Source: Streptomyces xylophagus (lineage in GTDB: Bacteria; Actinomycetota; Actinomycetes; Streptomycetales; Streptomycetaceae). Taken from it: a DNA stretch of 64,000 nt. The notes under the pieces were generated by a model. It ran no database searches. It had not been told where the DNA came from and saw only the letters and a program-made list of their open reading frames with translations. The first letter of the stretch is position 1, and the number at the start of each line of letters is the position of its first letter. Below, in pieces: positions 41,753-50,671 of the stretch. The DNA is taken from assembly GCF_000716435.1 (NCBI RefSeq), contig NZ_JNWO01000002.1, positions 729,625 through 793,624 on the forward strand, given 5' to 3'. The position numbers were made by a program, and so were the translations under genes.

Positions 41753-42585
41753 GACTCGCGACCATCCGCACCCGCGGCACCACGGCCGCCGTACGCATAG
41801 ACGCCGACCAGCGCGTGGCCGTCGAGATCGGCTACCAGGACGTCGGCGCGCTCCTGACCCGCCCCGACTGGCGCGAGCGCGCCTCCCGCGCCGAAGGCCC
41901 CCACCACGACCTGACAGGCCTCGACTACGCCCCGGTCGTCCCCCGTCCGCCGAAGATCTTCTGCGTCGGCCTCAACTACCGTTCCCACATCGTGGAGATG
42001 GGCCGCGAGATCCCCGCGTTCCCCACCCTCTTCGCCAAGTTCGCGCCCGTCCTGATCGGCGCGCACGACGACATCGTGCTGCCGGCCGTGTCGGAGGCGA
42101 TGGACTGGGAAGGCGAACTGGCGGTCGTCGTCGGGGCGCGGGCCCGGAAGGTCACCCCGGACGAGGCGGCGGACCGCATCGCCGGCTACTCCGTCCTGAA
42201 CGACGTCACGGCCCGCGACTGGCAGTACCGCACGAAGGAATGGCTCCAGGGCAAGATCTTCGAGGCGACCACGCCGTTCGGCCCTCATCTGGTGACCCCC
42301 GACGAGGCCGACGTCACGACGCGAACCCTGACCACGGAGGTCGACGGCGAGCCCGTCCAGCAGGCGGCCATCGGCGACCTCGTCTTCGACCCCGCCGCCC
42401 TCGTGGCATACCTCTCGACGATCATCACCCTCGAACCCGGCGACGTCATCGCCACCGGCACCCCCGGCGGCGTGGGCCACGCCCGCACACCGGCCCGCTA
42501 TCTCACCGACTCCACCGCGCTCACGACGCGCATCGAGGGGATCGGCGAATGCCGTAACACGTGCGTGCAGGAGAAAGTGCGTTGA
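41749..42585 (+). CDS. Fumarylpyruvate hydrolase (FAH family)
   Basis: A 278-aa FAH-fold protein starting with GTG at 41749. The core is KIFCVGLNYRSHIVEMGREI, acidic metal ligands sit in EAMDWEGELAVVVGARARKV, and the end reads LEPGDVIATGTPGGVGHART. In the gentisate pathway this hydrolase splits fumarylpyruvate into fumarate and pyruvate. It lies between gentisate dioxygenase and maleylpyruvate isomerase with overlaps on both sides, which makes the pathway assignment strong even though FAH sequences alone do not fix the substrate. Confidence 0.88.
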   Translation: MRLATIRTRGTTAAVRIDADQRVAVEIGYQDVGALLTRPDWRERASRAEGPHHDLTGLDYAPVVPRPPKIFCVGLNYRSHIVEMGREIPAFPTLFAKFAPVLIGAHDDIVLPAVSEAMDWEGELAVVVGARARKVTPDEAADRIAGYSVLNDVTARDWQYRTKEWLQGKIFEATTPFGPHLVTPDEADVTTRTLTTEVDGEPVQQAAIGDLVFDPAALVAYLSTIITLEPGDVIATGTPGGVGHARTPARYLTDSTALTTRIEGIGECRNTCVQEKVR

Positions 42586-43304
42586 CTCCCGACGAGATCC
42601 CACGAACCCGACTCCTACGGTGGTTGACGGAGGGCACCGACCTTCTCACCGTGCACCTGGCCAAGGTCACCGACGTGCGTCGGCCTTCCGCCCTGAAGGG
42701 CTGGACGCTCGGACATCTCCTCACCCATCTCGCCCGCAACGCCGACGCCTTGAACAATCTGGCGCGGTGGGCCGCTTCCGGGATCGAGACCCCGATGTAT
42801 CCCGGCGGGCCTGAACGGCGAACGGCCGACATCCAGGCCGGAGCCCTGCGGCCCGGGTCCACGATCACCGCGGACGTGGTGGACAGCGCCGGGCGGCTGG
42901 CCGGCCACCTCGAAGGCCTGTCGGACAGCGCTTGGAGTACTCAAGTCCGCACAGGACAGGGGCGCTTGGTGCCCGCCGCGCTCATCCCGTGGTTGCGCGT
43001 CCGGGAGGTGTGGATCCACCTCGTCGACCTGGGTACCGGCGTCTCCTTCGCCGACCTGCCGGACGACCTGGCCACCACACTCCTGCCCGATGCGATCGCC
43101 ACCTTGGCGCGCCACTCCGACTGCCCGGCCCTGATTCTGCGTTCGCAACCGTCCGGCAGCGAAGTGACCACCTGTCCCGGCGCTGTCGCCGTCACGGTCG
43201 AAGGAAGCACCGCCGACCTGCTCGGCTGGACGACCGGCAGGGCCGACGGCCGGGCCCTGACCACCTCCACGCCTGGCCTTCCCGACCTGCCTGCCTGGCT
43301 GTGA
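42582..43304 (+). CDS. Mycothiol-dependent maleylpyruvate isomerase
   Basis: A 240-aa protein of the DinB-like mycothiol-dependent isomerase family. The zinc ligands appear as His49 in GWTLGHLLTHLARNADALNN and as Glu and His in WLRVREVWIHLVDLGTGVSF. It converts maleylpyruvate to fumarylpyruvate with mycothiol, the actinobacterial thiol. A TTG start at 42582 is preferred: GGAG lies seven bases upstream, it overlaps the previous stop by four bases, and the resulting N-terminus matches the family; a GTG at 42561 would add seven residues. It completes the gentisate route in this operon. Confidence 0.88.
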   Translation: MTPDEIPRTRLLRWLTEGTDLLTVHLAKVTDVRRPSALKGWTLGHLLTHLARNADALNNLARWAASGIETPMYPGGPERRTADIQAGALRPGSTITADVVDSAGRLAGHLEGLSDSAWSTQVRTGQGRLVPAALIPWLRVREVWIHLVDLGTGVSFADLPDDLATTLLPDAIATLARHSDCPALILRSQPSGSEVTTCPGAVAVTVEGSTADLLGWTTGRADGRALTTSTPGLPDLPAWL

Positions 43305-43329
43305 CTGTCAACCGACACCGGAGCACATC

Positions 43330-44022
43330 GTGAACCTCACCCACTTCGGGCACGCGTGCGTGCTCGCCACGTTCGAGACACCGGCAGGAGGTACGCGCCT
43401 TCTCCTCGACCCCGGTACCTACGCGACCGGCTTCGAGCAGGCCCGCGACCTCGACGCGATCCTCATCACCCACGAGCACCCCGACCACCTCGACATGGAC
43501 CGGCTCTCCGCGCTCGTCAAGGTCAATCCTGGTGTGCGATTGATCGCCGACCCCGGCGCCTCGGCCCACCTCGGGCAGGCCGGGATCGACCACGAGGCCG
43601 TCTCGCCGGGGGACACCTTCACCGTGAAGGGTGTCTCCGTCGCGGTCATGGGCGGTGAACACGCCGTCATCCACCCGCAGTTGCCGCGTGTGTCCAACAA
43701 CGCCTACCTGATCGACGGCCGACTCCTCCACCCCGGCGACGCGTTGGTCATCCCTCCTGGCCCCATCGACGTCCTGCTCGTCCCGGTGGGCGGGCCGTGG
43801 ATGAAAATCAGTGAGGGCATCGACTACCTCCGCGAGGTCGCGCCCAGCACCGCAGTGCCGATCCACCAGGCAGGCCTCGCGGACGCCCACCAACAGCTCC
43901 ACCATCAGCTCCTGCGCGCCCTCGCACCCGAGGCCACCGACATCCAAGTACTCGAACTCCGCGTGCCCACCGCCTTCCCCGACGACATACCCAAGAACAC
44001 GGTGTCGGGCCGCAAGCCGTAG
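43330..44022 (+). CDS. MBL-fold metallo-hydrolase (UlaG-like)
   Basis: A 230-aa metallo-beta-lactamase-fold protein. Motif HEHPDHLD gives the H-x-H-x-D-H metal signature near residues 49-56; MNLTHFGHACVLATFETPAG and a His in VAVMGGEHAVIHPQLP are typical of the L-ascorbate-lactonase/UlaG-like branch. It starts with GTG 26 bases after the isomerase stop and may still belong to the operon, but the family is diverse and no pathway step clearly needs it. Hydrolysis of a lactone side product is possible. Confidence 0.85.
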   Translation: MNLTHFGHACVLATFETPAGGTRLLLDPGTYATGFEQARDLDAILITHEHPDHLDMDRLSALVKVNPGVRLIADPGASAHLGQAGIDHEAVSPGDTFTVKGVSVAVMGGEHAVIHPQLPRVSNNAYLIDGRLLHPGDALVIPPGPIDVLLVPVGGPWMKISEGIDYLREVAPSTAVPIHQAGLADAHQQLHHQLLRALAPEATDIQVLELRVPTAFPDDIPKNTVSGRKP

Positions 44023-44149
44023 CGGGCGGCCTCCTCGGAACCGGAGGGCATTCTTTCCACAGGCCGACCGTTCGGGAATCCGCCTTTCACGGAGCCGGAG
44101 ATGACCACGCACGCGGGCAGGATCGCCATACGGTCCGATGCGGTTCAAT

Positions 44150-44410
44150 CGACGGACGGCCCGGCCGCGCTGCTGGGGACGACGAGCCAAGAGGTCATGG
44201 TCGTCCGCGTGGCAGGGGCCGGGTGCCCTTTCACCTGGTCGCTGAGTATCTTGGCCGCGGTGTTCCCGCGATATGCCGGTTTGGTCGATGCTGGTGAGCG
44301 GTGCGGGGGCGATGGCGGCGAGTGCCGTGTTGTTGTAGCCCCCGAGGGACAGGTTCCTCGGGATGTGCAGGCCCACTCGGTCAGCACGATCTCCGGAGTA
44401 CGCCTCCACT
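44150..44410 (-). pseudogene. LacI-family regulator C-terminal remnant
   Basis: Leftward reading gives VGLHIPRNLSLGGYNNTALA then AIAPAPLTSIDQTG, the typical fold-back segment of LacI-type sugar regulators (L-x-V-P-x-D-L-S-L-V-G-Y-D-N-T). A frameshift leads to VKGHPAPATRTTMTSWLVVP, the usual C-terminal strand. The DNA-binding half is missing. No LacI target remains nearby. Confidence 0.6.
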
Positions 44411-44538
44411 GGCTTGACTTGGTGCCGAGCTCGGGGTCCTGGCCACCGCAGTCGGCGTGCAAGACGCCGTCGCAGGTCGAGCCCTCATCGAGAAGGTTGC
44501 CGCCGAACCCCCAACGGTACGAATGACCTGAGTCGACC

Positions 44539-44812
44539 GTGGCTACCGTCACCACCTCGCCGAACCCGCCGTGACCCTGGGCATCGACATGCACCTTGTC
44601 CGCGGCGACCGCCACACCAGGGAATCCACCGTCGGACCCGCCCGCTGGACTGCCGCGCGCACCCTGGGCCGGCTCATGCACCACCGTCGCCCAGCCCGCG
44701 ACTACGAAGCCGAATCCCACCGCTCTGAAGCCATGCTGCACCTCGCGATGACCGACCTTATGACCCGCGGCCTCACCGCCGAATCAACCCCCAGCCAGCG
44801 CGACACCTGGGA
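44539..44812 (+). pseudogene. IS5-family transposase 3' fragment
   Basis: Reads GYRHHLAEPAVTLGIDMHLV, then ARTLGRLMHHRRPARDYEAE and HLAMTDLMTRGLTAESTPSQ. This is the C-terminus of an IS5-type transposase containing the region normally holding the last catalytic Glu (W-x-V-E-R-T-L-G-R-L-M), here WTAARTLGRLM, so Val-Glu is lost. The 5' two thirds of the gene are absent. Confidence 0.7.
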
Positions 44813-44886
44813 CAAACCGGAATTGGGTCACGCAGGAACTAGAACAACCACCGGGCCAATCGGCGGGTGTACTCCCAGGCGTCGAA

Positions 44887-45435
44887 TCATCGAGCAGCGA
44901 GGACGCGCGCCCACGGCTCGTCGACGTCGGCCAGACCCAGCACGGCGACGACATTGTCGAGCATTCCGGCGCCGAACCAGCGCCGCACGGCATCGTCATC
45001 GCCCAGCAGCTGCCGAACGGTGTCGACCTGCTTGGCGTAGCACCGACGCACGGCCTCCGCCACCAGCGGCTCGCCGACGGCACAGTTCGCGTGCATGAGG
45101 AAACGCAGGATGGTCCGGTCCGCGACGAGCGCGGCGTAGGCGCCGCGCGCCGCGTCCAGCGCCGCCTCGGACGTCGGCCCGGCCCCACCCGACGCCGGCG
45201 AGTGCGCGACCAGGGTTTCGGTCATCACGACGGACACGTGGTCGACCGTCGCCGCGAACAGCGCTTCCTTGTTCGGGTACAGGCGGTAGAGATACGGCTG
45301 GGAGATACCGACCCAGTCGGCGATCTCGTGCGTCGTCGTGCCGTAGAAACCCTTGTTCGCGAAGCAGCCGATCGCGGCGGCCACGATGGTCCGACGTCGT
45401 TCGTCGCTCTTTGTGCTGGTGCCGGCGGCAGGCAT
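44887..45435 (-). CDS. TetR-family regulator
   Basis: A 182-aa regulator. MPAAGTSTKSDERRRTIVAA leads into the helix-turn-helix YGTTTHEIADWVGISQPYLY and RLYPNKEALF. The C-terminal helices include TILRFLMHANCAVGEPLVAE. It follows the SnoaL-like gene by 26 bases on the same strand, so the two form a small operon. The dyad at 45951-45970, upstream of the SnoaL-like gene, is its probable site, giving feedback on the whole unit. Confidence 0.9.
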   Translation of the reverse strand: MPAAGTSTKSDERRRTIVAAAIGCFANKGFYGTTTHEIADWVGISQPYLYRLYPNKEALFAATVDHVSVVMTETLVAHSPASGGAGPTSEAALDAARGAYAALVADRTILRFLMHANCAVGEPLVAEAVRRCYAKQVDTVRQLLGDDDAVRRWFGAGMLDNVVAVLGLADVDEPWARVLAAR

Positions 45436-45461
45436 GGGCGTCAGTCAAACACGGCTCTCGC

Positions 45462-45935
45462 TCAGCTTCCAAAAGTCACGCTGAGGTCGGGGTCGGACGG
45501 GACGTCGTCGGGTGTGAGCGCCTCGATCGCCACGAGTGGGTTCCAGTAGTCCAGGTAGTGGGTGATGAGCGCGTCGTCATCGGTCCGGACGACGGAGATG
45601 CACGTCTGCTCGTACGGCTTGCCGGTCGGCAGCGCGGTGCCGGTCGAGCGGAATTCGGCGATCACGAGACCCGGATCGACGGTGTCGTGGAAGACCAGGT
45701 CGACGAATTTCACGTCGAAGGTCTCGGGAAAGTTGCGCATGTGCGCGAGCAAGGCGTCCCGTCCCGTCACCTGCCGCGGCACGCCGTCCGGCGCGTACGG
45801 GAACTCGAGTACCGCGTCCGGGGCGAACAGTGTCACCCATTCGTCGGTGCGTCCTGCGGCGGTGAGGCGCAGGTGCTCGGCCACGGCGTGCTGGGCGGCG
45901 ACGCGGCGGTTGGCGTCGTCTTCTTGGGCTGTCAT
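45462..45935 (-). CDS. SnoaL-like (NTF2-fold) protein
   Basis: A 157-aa protein of the SnoaL/ketosteroid-isomerase-like fold: VAEHLRLTAAGRTDEWVTLF, APDAVLEFPYAPDGVPRQVT, FVDLVFHDTVDPGLVIAEFR, ALITHYLDYWNPLVAIEALT. The pocket has several acidic and aromatic residues, but the reaction cannot be told; members isomerise, cyclise or hydrolyse small molecules. The start is ATG 45935. It is the first gene of a two-gene operon with its TetR regulator. Confidence 0.85.
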   Translation of the reverse strand: MTAQEDDANRRVAAQHAVAEHLRLTAAGRTDEWVTLFAPDAVLEFPYAPDGVPRQVTGRDALLAHMRNFPETFDVKFVDLVFHDTVDPGLVIAEFRSTGTALPTGKPYEQTCISVVRTDDDALITHYLDYWNPLVAIEALTPDDVPSDPDLSVTFGS

Positions 45936-45950
45936 ATTCACTCCTATTAC

Positions 45951-45970
45951 GTTAGTGGTCGACCGATAAC
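45951..45970. promoter_or_regulatory. Probable TetR operator upstream of the SnoaL-like gene
   Basis: GTTAGTGGTCGACCGATAAC is a near-perfect 20-base dyad (GTTA..GGTCGACC..TAAC) 15 bases upstream of the SnoaL-like start. Its length and central palindrome suit a TetR dimer. Confidence 0.7.
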
Positions 45971-46059
45971 TTATCACGCGGCAGCTGTTGCGGGTAGTCG
46001 GTCCGCAGCCCAGTCCGCCGCTCAGCCATCCTCGAAGGTCGGGCAGGCCGGGTACCTCC

Positions 46060-46898
46060 TGACCGTCGCACACGAGGCGGAGTCGCACCCTCCGGACGAT
46101 GCCCAGCTTCTGACGTGGGCGTTCTACGACAACCCGATCGCCATCGGGGTCACGGACCTTGATGGCCGACTACTGTGCACCAATCAGGCGATGCCCCGAG
46201 CAGCCGGATCGTCCGAAGCGGAACTGCGGGGGCACAACGTCACGGAGTTCCTCGCCGGACCCGGCTTCTCGGAGATCACACGGCAGGTGCTGCGGGTGGC
46301 CGAGATCGGCGTCCCCGAAACCGTGGAAGCATATGTCCGGTCCCCGGGGAGCCTCAGGCGCATGCCTGGGCCATCGACACCATCCCGCTCACCGACGAAA
46401 ACGACCAGACGCCTGCAGTGGCCACCTGCATTTACGACTACTCGGAGCAGCACGGTTCGCGGAAGCGCATGGCCCTGATCAACGAGGCCCACATGCGCCT
46501 GGGGATGAGCCTGGACGTGTGGGGCACCGCCAGGGAACTCGCCGAGGTGGTCGTTCCTCGCTTCGCCGACGCCGTCGCGGTAGATCTGTTGGGCGAGGTC
46601 CTCGGGGGCGAGCTGCCGACCTCCGTGCCCGTCGGCCCACTCATGCTGCACCGAACGGCGTTCCTCCCCCCTCCGGGACGCCGTTCGGCCACCTCGCTCC
46701 CGGTGAGCTGATCGTGCACCCGGCCTCACCCCCCTTGGTGTCGCGTCTGCGAAGCGGGAGACCGGAGCTGCACCCCCTCACAGACCGGAAGGTCGTCGGC
46801 TGGTTCGAGAAGACTCCGGCAGAGGCGGAACGTCTCCGACGCGACGGCGTCCATTCGCTCATCGCGGTCCCCATCCAGGCTCGCAGCACGCCCCCAGC
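46060..46898 (+). pseudogene. PAS-GAF sensor (SpoIIE-type phosphatase N-terminus), frameshifted and truncated
   Basis: The first part is a PAS domain: LLTWAFYDNPIAIGVTDLDG, RLLCTNQAMPRAAGSSEAEL. After a frameshift near 46330 it continues AWAIDTIPLTDENDQTPAVA and EAHMRLGMSLDVWGTARELA, VVPRFADAVAVDLLGEVLGG, the start of a GAF domain. A second shift near 46650 gives HLAPGELIVHPASPPLVSRL and VHSLIAVPIQA. This order is that of streptomycete PAS-GAF-PP2C sensor phosphatases, but the phosphatase domain is cut off at 46898 where IS630-like DNA begins. Not functional. Confidence 0.75.
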
Positions 46899-47135
46899 TA
46901 GTGCCGTATCAGGCAACGTTTGCCCTGTCGTGTTGCGATGCGCCGTCCCGCCGCTGCGCCGAACGGCGTGTGGTCGTCAACTCTGTCCGGGTGGCAGAAC
47001 CGATACGTGTACGTGAGATCGACGATGGCGAAGACAAACAGCCGCTTCGGATCATCCGCCGGAAAACTCGGTCGGTGGTGACCTGGCGCCGCGCCCAGAT
47101 GGTCCTGCTGTCCGCCCAAGGCATGCCGGTGACGG
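46899..47135 (+). pseudogene. IS630-family element left end and transposase 5' fragment
   Basis: The junction (CTAGTGCCGTATCAGGCAAC) looks like an IS end. Then VRVAEPIRVREIDDGEDKQP and RIIRRKTRSVVTWRRAQMVL lead to LSAQGMPV, the N-terminal helix region of an IS630 transposase different from the one at 2336. It stops before the catalytic domain. Confidence 0.6.
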
Positions 47136-47192
47136 GGTCGAACCCGTACACCCTCTCCGTGGACACAACCGGCGACGTCATTCTCACGCTAC

Positions 47193-47949
47193 TCAATTAG
47201 GCTTGCGAATCGGGGGGTCCAGTTCACCGGAAATTTCAGGTGATTGCACTGCGTCGAGCTGCGGTGTGCGAAGGCTTTGCTGAGTTCGGTCGCTCGCACG
47301 CAAAATAGTGGTGCCACCCGGGCGGGCTGGCCATGTTACGAGGAGATAATCCTCGACAGGTTCCATGCTCACCCGGTCGCGAAGGATTTCGCGGCCTCGG
47401 GCATGGACGCGTACTCGATAACAAGCAGGTCCTGCGGTGCTGAGGAGTGCAGAGTTGTCGGCCACTGGTCCAAGTTCAAGGGACTCTACGCGGAGTTGCC
47501 CCGCCGGGGCGTGCACGCTGAACTCGACGATCTCCTCCCAAGGGTCCGCAGGTGTGTCTGTTGGCCCATTATTCTGGCCTTGAACAGTGACTCGCACATA
47601 ACCGGTATTGATGCCAGTCGCGATCAGTGCCCCCTTGTGCCATGGGAGCGACGAGTCCGTTGGACCACTCAGCTGATTCGCTAGCAATCACACCTCCGTC
47701 CAGGAGGCCGAAGACTCCTTCATTGACGAAGACCTGATGGATAGTGGTCACGATGGTCCTTTCTGTGAAATGTCGCCTCTCGAGAAGAGCTTCACACTCC
47801 TCGTAGAGGACGAGTTTTTCCGCCAAAAGAACGGGCGCCGCCTGCGTGATGTGGGGGCTTGCACCACGAGCATCAACGTCCGCTGTGGGCCCGCGAGTTT
47901 CATGGCGGCCGGAGGACGCCAGCGCTGCCAGTCTTTCAATCGGCATCAC
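47193..47949 (-). pseudogene. Hypothetical protein gene with a frameshift at a G5 run
   Basis: Two leftward frames join into one plausible protein: LLAEKLVLYEECEALLERRH, TIVTTIHQVFVNEGVFGLLD and SAEWSNGLVAPMAQG from the first, then GALIATGINTGYVRVTVQGQ, ADPWEEIVEFSVHAPAGQLR and YLLVTWPARPGGTTIL from the second. The switch falls in the CAAGGGGGCACTG run (complement at about 47630), a typical indel site. The joined product would be about 220-250 aa, soluble, with a beta-rich C-terminal half. I do not recognise the family. The start is uncertain because the 5' frame lacks a clear ribosome site. Confidence 0.5.
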
Positions 47950-48117
47950 CGTGCCGAAAAGGGTTCGGAGTCATCCCGACGCCCATCAGACCACCACGAA
48001 ACTCGCCGTGGAGAACAGCGCCTGTTTTCTTTGAGACCTCGCAGGTCGGAAGGAACTGAGGCATCCGCTCCACGCGTTACGGACCCATCTCAACAAAGTG
48101 AGTGCGGAAGCACGTAC

Positions 48118-48245
48118 GCACTGCATGTGAAGGAACTGGTCGGCCCGTTCAAGAACTCCGGCCGTGAATGGGAGCCGAGAGGCGAACCGGTGCGGATCGA
48201 TACCCACGACTTCCCCGACCAGGGCGGGTCAGCGCACTACAACGC
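48118..48245 (+). pseudogene. ISAzo13-family transposase fragment
   Basis: Reads HVKELVGPFKNSGREWEPRG, then EPVRIDTHDFPDQG. The K-E-L-V-G-x-F-K-N-x-G-R-E-W and V-x-x-H-D-F-x-D segments are the catalytic-core landmark of ISAzo13/Rhodopirellula-type transposases. Only about 40 codons remain, ending about 180 bases before the desaturase stop. Confidence 0.65.
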
Positions 48246-48423
48246 CTCGCCGGGGCTGCGTGCTGAGCTCCCGGCGCACGTCCAGGCGGTGCAGCCGGAC
48301 ACCGGGCTGCCCGGATCCCGTGTCGTAAGGTCTGATACCGCGGCCGCCCACCGTCTGGAGCGGATCTCACCGAACCCGGCGGTGCCGCCGGTACGGCCGA
48401 AAGATCTGAACCGATACCGGGAA

Positions 48424-49542
48424 TCAGGCCGCGACGAGCTCCTGTTCGCGGTCCGGCGTCTTGACCTCGGTCTTCTTGTTCGGCAGCGAGAGGCGGAAGA
48501 CCTTGTGCCACGCGGAGAACACCTGCTTGGGCAGCGGCCCGGTGACGTACTCCAGCTCGTACTTCTCGAACAGCGCGCGCACCTTCACCGCGACCTCGGC
48601 GTACCGGTTGCTCGGCAGGTCCGGGAACAGGTGGTGCTCGATCTGGTGGGAGAGGTTGCCGGTCATGAAGTGCATGGCCTTGCTGCCGCTGATGTTCGCC
48701 GAGCCCATCATCTGGCGCAGGTACCACTGGCCGCGCGTCTCGCCGTTGATCGACCGGCGTTCGAAGACCTGCACGCCCTCGGGGAAGTGCCCGCACATGA
48801 TCACCGAGTGGGTCCAGAGGTTGCGGACCAGGTTCGCGGTGAACGTGGCGGCGAGCGTGGGGAGGAACGACGGGCCCGACAGCAGCGGGTGGATCACGTA
48901 GTCCTTGAGCACCTGCTTGCGGATCTTGCGGCCCACGGCCCTGGCCCGCGCGCGGAACTCCGGGTTCTTGCGGCGGCGCTTCTGCAGGTTCTTGCCGAGT
49001 TCCAGGTCGTACGCCGCGATGCCGTACTCGAAGAAGCAGGCGTTGAGGAAGTTCCACAGCGGCTGGCCGAGGTGGAACGGGTGCCACCTCTGGTCCTCGT
49101 CGACGCGCATGATGCCGTAGCCGAGGTCGTTGTCCTTGCCGATCACGTTGGTGTACGTGTGGTGCAGCTCGTTGTGCGAGTGCTTCCACTGCTCGGAGGG
49201 CGAGACGTGATCCCACTCCCAGGTGGTGGAGTGGATCTTCGGGTCTCGCATCCAGTCCCACTGGCCGTGCAGGATGTTGTGACCGATCTCCATGTTGTCC
49301 ATGATCTTCGCCACGGACAGACCGGCGGTGCCGAGCAGCCACGCGGGCGGGAAGAGCGAGAACAGCAGCACGCCCCGGCTGACCAGCTCAAGCTTGCGCT
49401 GCGCCGAGATGACCTTGCGGATGTACGCGGCGTCCTTCTCGCCGCGGACGGCGATCACCTCGTCGCGGATCGCGTCCAGCTCGCGGCCGAGCTCCTCGAT
49501 CTGCTCCGCGGTCAGGTGGGCGGTGGGGTCGGTGGCGGTCAA
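48424..49542 (-). CDS. Membrane fatty-acid (acyl-CoA) desaturase
   Basis: A 372-aa diiron desaturase. Three histidine boxes are present: HNILHGQWDW, HNELHHTYTN and HQIEHHLFPDLP. Hydrophobic spans flank them (VLLFSLFPPAWLLGTAGLSV and others). It inserts a double bond into acyl chains in the membrane using electrons from a ferredoxin-type chain. A TTG start at 49542 is chosen because AGGAG lies four bases upstream; no ATG or GTG fits. It follows the ferredoxin reductase gene by only seven bases, so enzyme and electron donor are co-expressed. Confidence 0.9.
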   Translation of the reverse strand: MTATDPTAHLTAEQIEELGRELDAIRDEVIAVRGEKDAAYIRKVISAQRKLELVSRGVLLFSLFPPAWLLGTAGLSVAKIMDNMEIGHNILHGQWDWMRDPKIHSTTWEWDHVSPSEQWKHSHNELHHTYTNVIGKDNDLGYGIMRVDEDQRWHPFHLGQPLWNFLNACFFEYGIAAYDLELGKNLQKRRRKNPEFRARARAVGRKIRKQVLKDYVIHPLLSGPSFLPTLAATFTANLVRNLWTHSVIMCGHFPEGVQVFERRSINGETRGQWYLRQMMGSANISGSKAMHFMTGNLSHQIEHHLFPDLPSNRYAEVAVKVRALFEKYELEYVTGPLPKQVFSAWHKVFRLSLPNKKTEVKTPDREQELVAA

Positions 49543-49549
49543 GGTGCTC

Positions 49550-50605
49550 CTACCGTTCGATGTCGCAGGGGCCCGCCGCGGCGGACACGCAGGTCTGGAT
49601 GAGGACGCCCGGCTCGGCCTCGGTGATCTCGCCGGTGCGCAGGTCACGGACGGCGCCCGCCTTGAGCGGCGTGACGCAGCCGAAGCAGATGCCCATGCGG
49701 CACCCGGAGGGCATGAGCACGCCGGCCTCCTCGCCGATGTCCAGCAGCGGCGTGGCGCCGTCCGCGTCGACGGTCTTGCCGGTGGTGCTGAACGTGACCT
49801 CGCCGCCGTCGCCGGTGACGACAATGCCGGGGCGGAAGCGTTCGGTGTGCAGGCGGTCTTGTACGCCGTGCTCGGTCCAGTGCCCTTCGGCAGCGTCGAG
49901 CAGGCCCGCGGGCCCGCAGGCCCAGGTCTCGCGCTCGGCCCAGTCGGGCACGAGTTCGCCGAGACGGGCGATGTCGAGCACGCCGTCCGTGGCGGTGTGC
50001 ACCTCGGTGAGCCGCAGCTTCTTGTCCGCGACCAGGTCGCGCAGTTCGTCGCGGAAGATCACGTCGTGCGGCTGTGGCGCACAGTGGACCATGACGACGT
50101 CGTCGAACTCGGTGTCGCGCAGCATGCCCATCACGGGCGTGATCCCGCTGCCGGCCGTCAGGTAGAGCACCTTGGCGGGCTTGGCCCGCGGCAGCACGAA
50201 GTCACCGGTCGCCTGGTCGAGCTGGATCAGCGTGCCCGGTTTCGCCCTGCGGACCAGGTGGTTGCTGACCTTGCCGTCCGGGATCGCCTTCACGGTGATC
50301 GTGACGCGGCCGTCCTGGCGGTTCGTCGGCGAGGTGATGGAGTAGGCACGCCACAGGCGCACCCCGTCGACGTCGACACCGATCCGCACGTACTGACCGG
50401 CTGTGTGGCCGCGCCAGCCCCGTCCAGGCCTGATCACGACGGTCGCGGCGTCACCCGTCTCGGGGTGCACGGCCTCGATGCGCCCCCGCAGGTCGGCGCC
50501 CGCACGCAGCGGGCTGACCAGGTCGAGGTAGTCCGACGGCAGCAGCGGCGTCGTGACCATCTCCAGCAGTTTCCACGCCCTGCTGCGGAGGGCTGTACTC
50601 GTCAT
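49550..50605 (-). CDS. Ferredoxin reductase with fused 2Fe-2S domain (desaturase electron donor)
   Basis: A 351-aa flavoprotein reductase. The FAD domain has GQYVRIGVDVDGVRLWRAYS (R-x-Y-S motif), the NAD(P) domain VLYLTAGSGITPVMGMLRD, and the C-terminal plant-type ferredoxin domain LMPSGCRMGICFGCVTPLKA with a fourth Cys in LIQTCVSAA. This layout equals the oxidoreductases that feed acyl desaturases in mycobacteria and streptomycetes. It is the first gene of the two-gene leftward operon and faces the PucR-type regulator at 50693. Confidence 0.92.
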   Translation of the reverse strand: MTSTALRSRAWKLLEMVTTPLLPSDYLDLVSPLRAGADLRGRIEAVHPETGDAATVVIRPGRGWRGHTAGQYVRIGVDVDGVRLWRAYSITSPTNRQDGRVTITVKAIPDGKVSNHLVRRAKPGTLIQLDQATGDFVLPRAKPAKVLYLTAGSGITPVMGMLRDTEFDDVVMVHCAPQPHDVIFRDELRDLVADKKLRLTEVHTATDGVLDIARLGELVPDWAERETWACGPAGLLDAAEGHWTEHGVQDRLHTERFRPGIVVTGDGGEVTFSTTGKTVDADGATPLLDIGEEAGVLMPSGCRMGICFGCVTPLKAGAVRDLRTGEITEAEPGVLIQTCVSAAAGPCDIER

Positions 50606-50671
50606 GACTTCAGCTTGCTGCGCCTCAGGGCGTAAAGTCCTGACCGCAAGACGTGAATCCGGTCGGCTGAA

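Noticed and set aside
47737..49602. 621-codon rightward frame across the desaturase
   Set aside because: The desaturase on the other strand has all three histidine boxes; the only real rightward signal in it is the short ISAzo13 fragment at 48118-48245.
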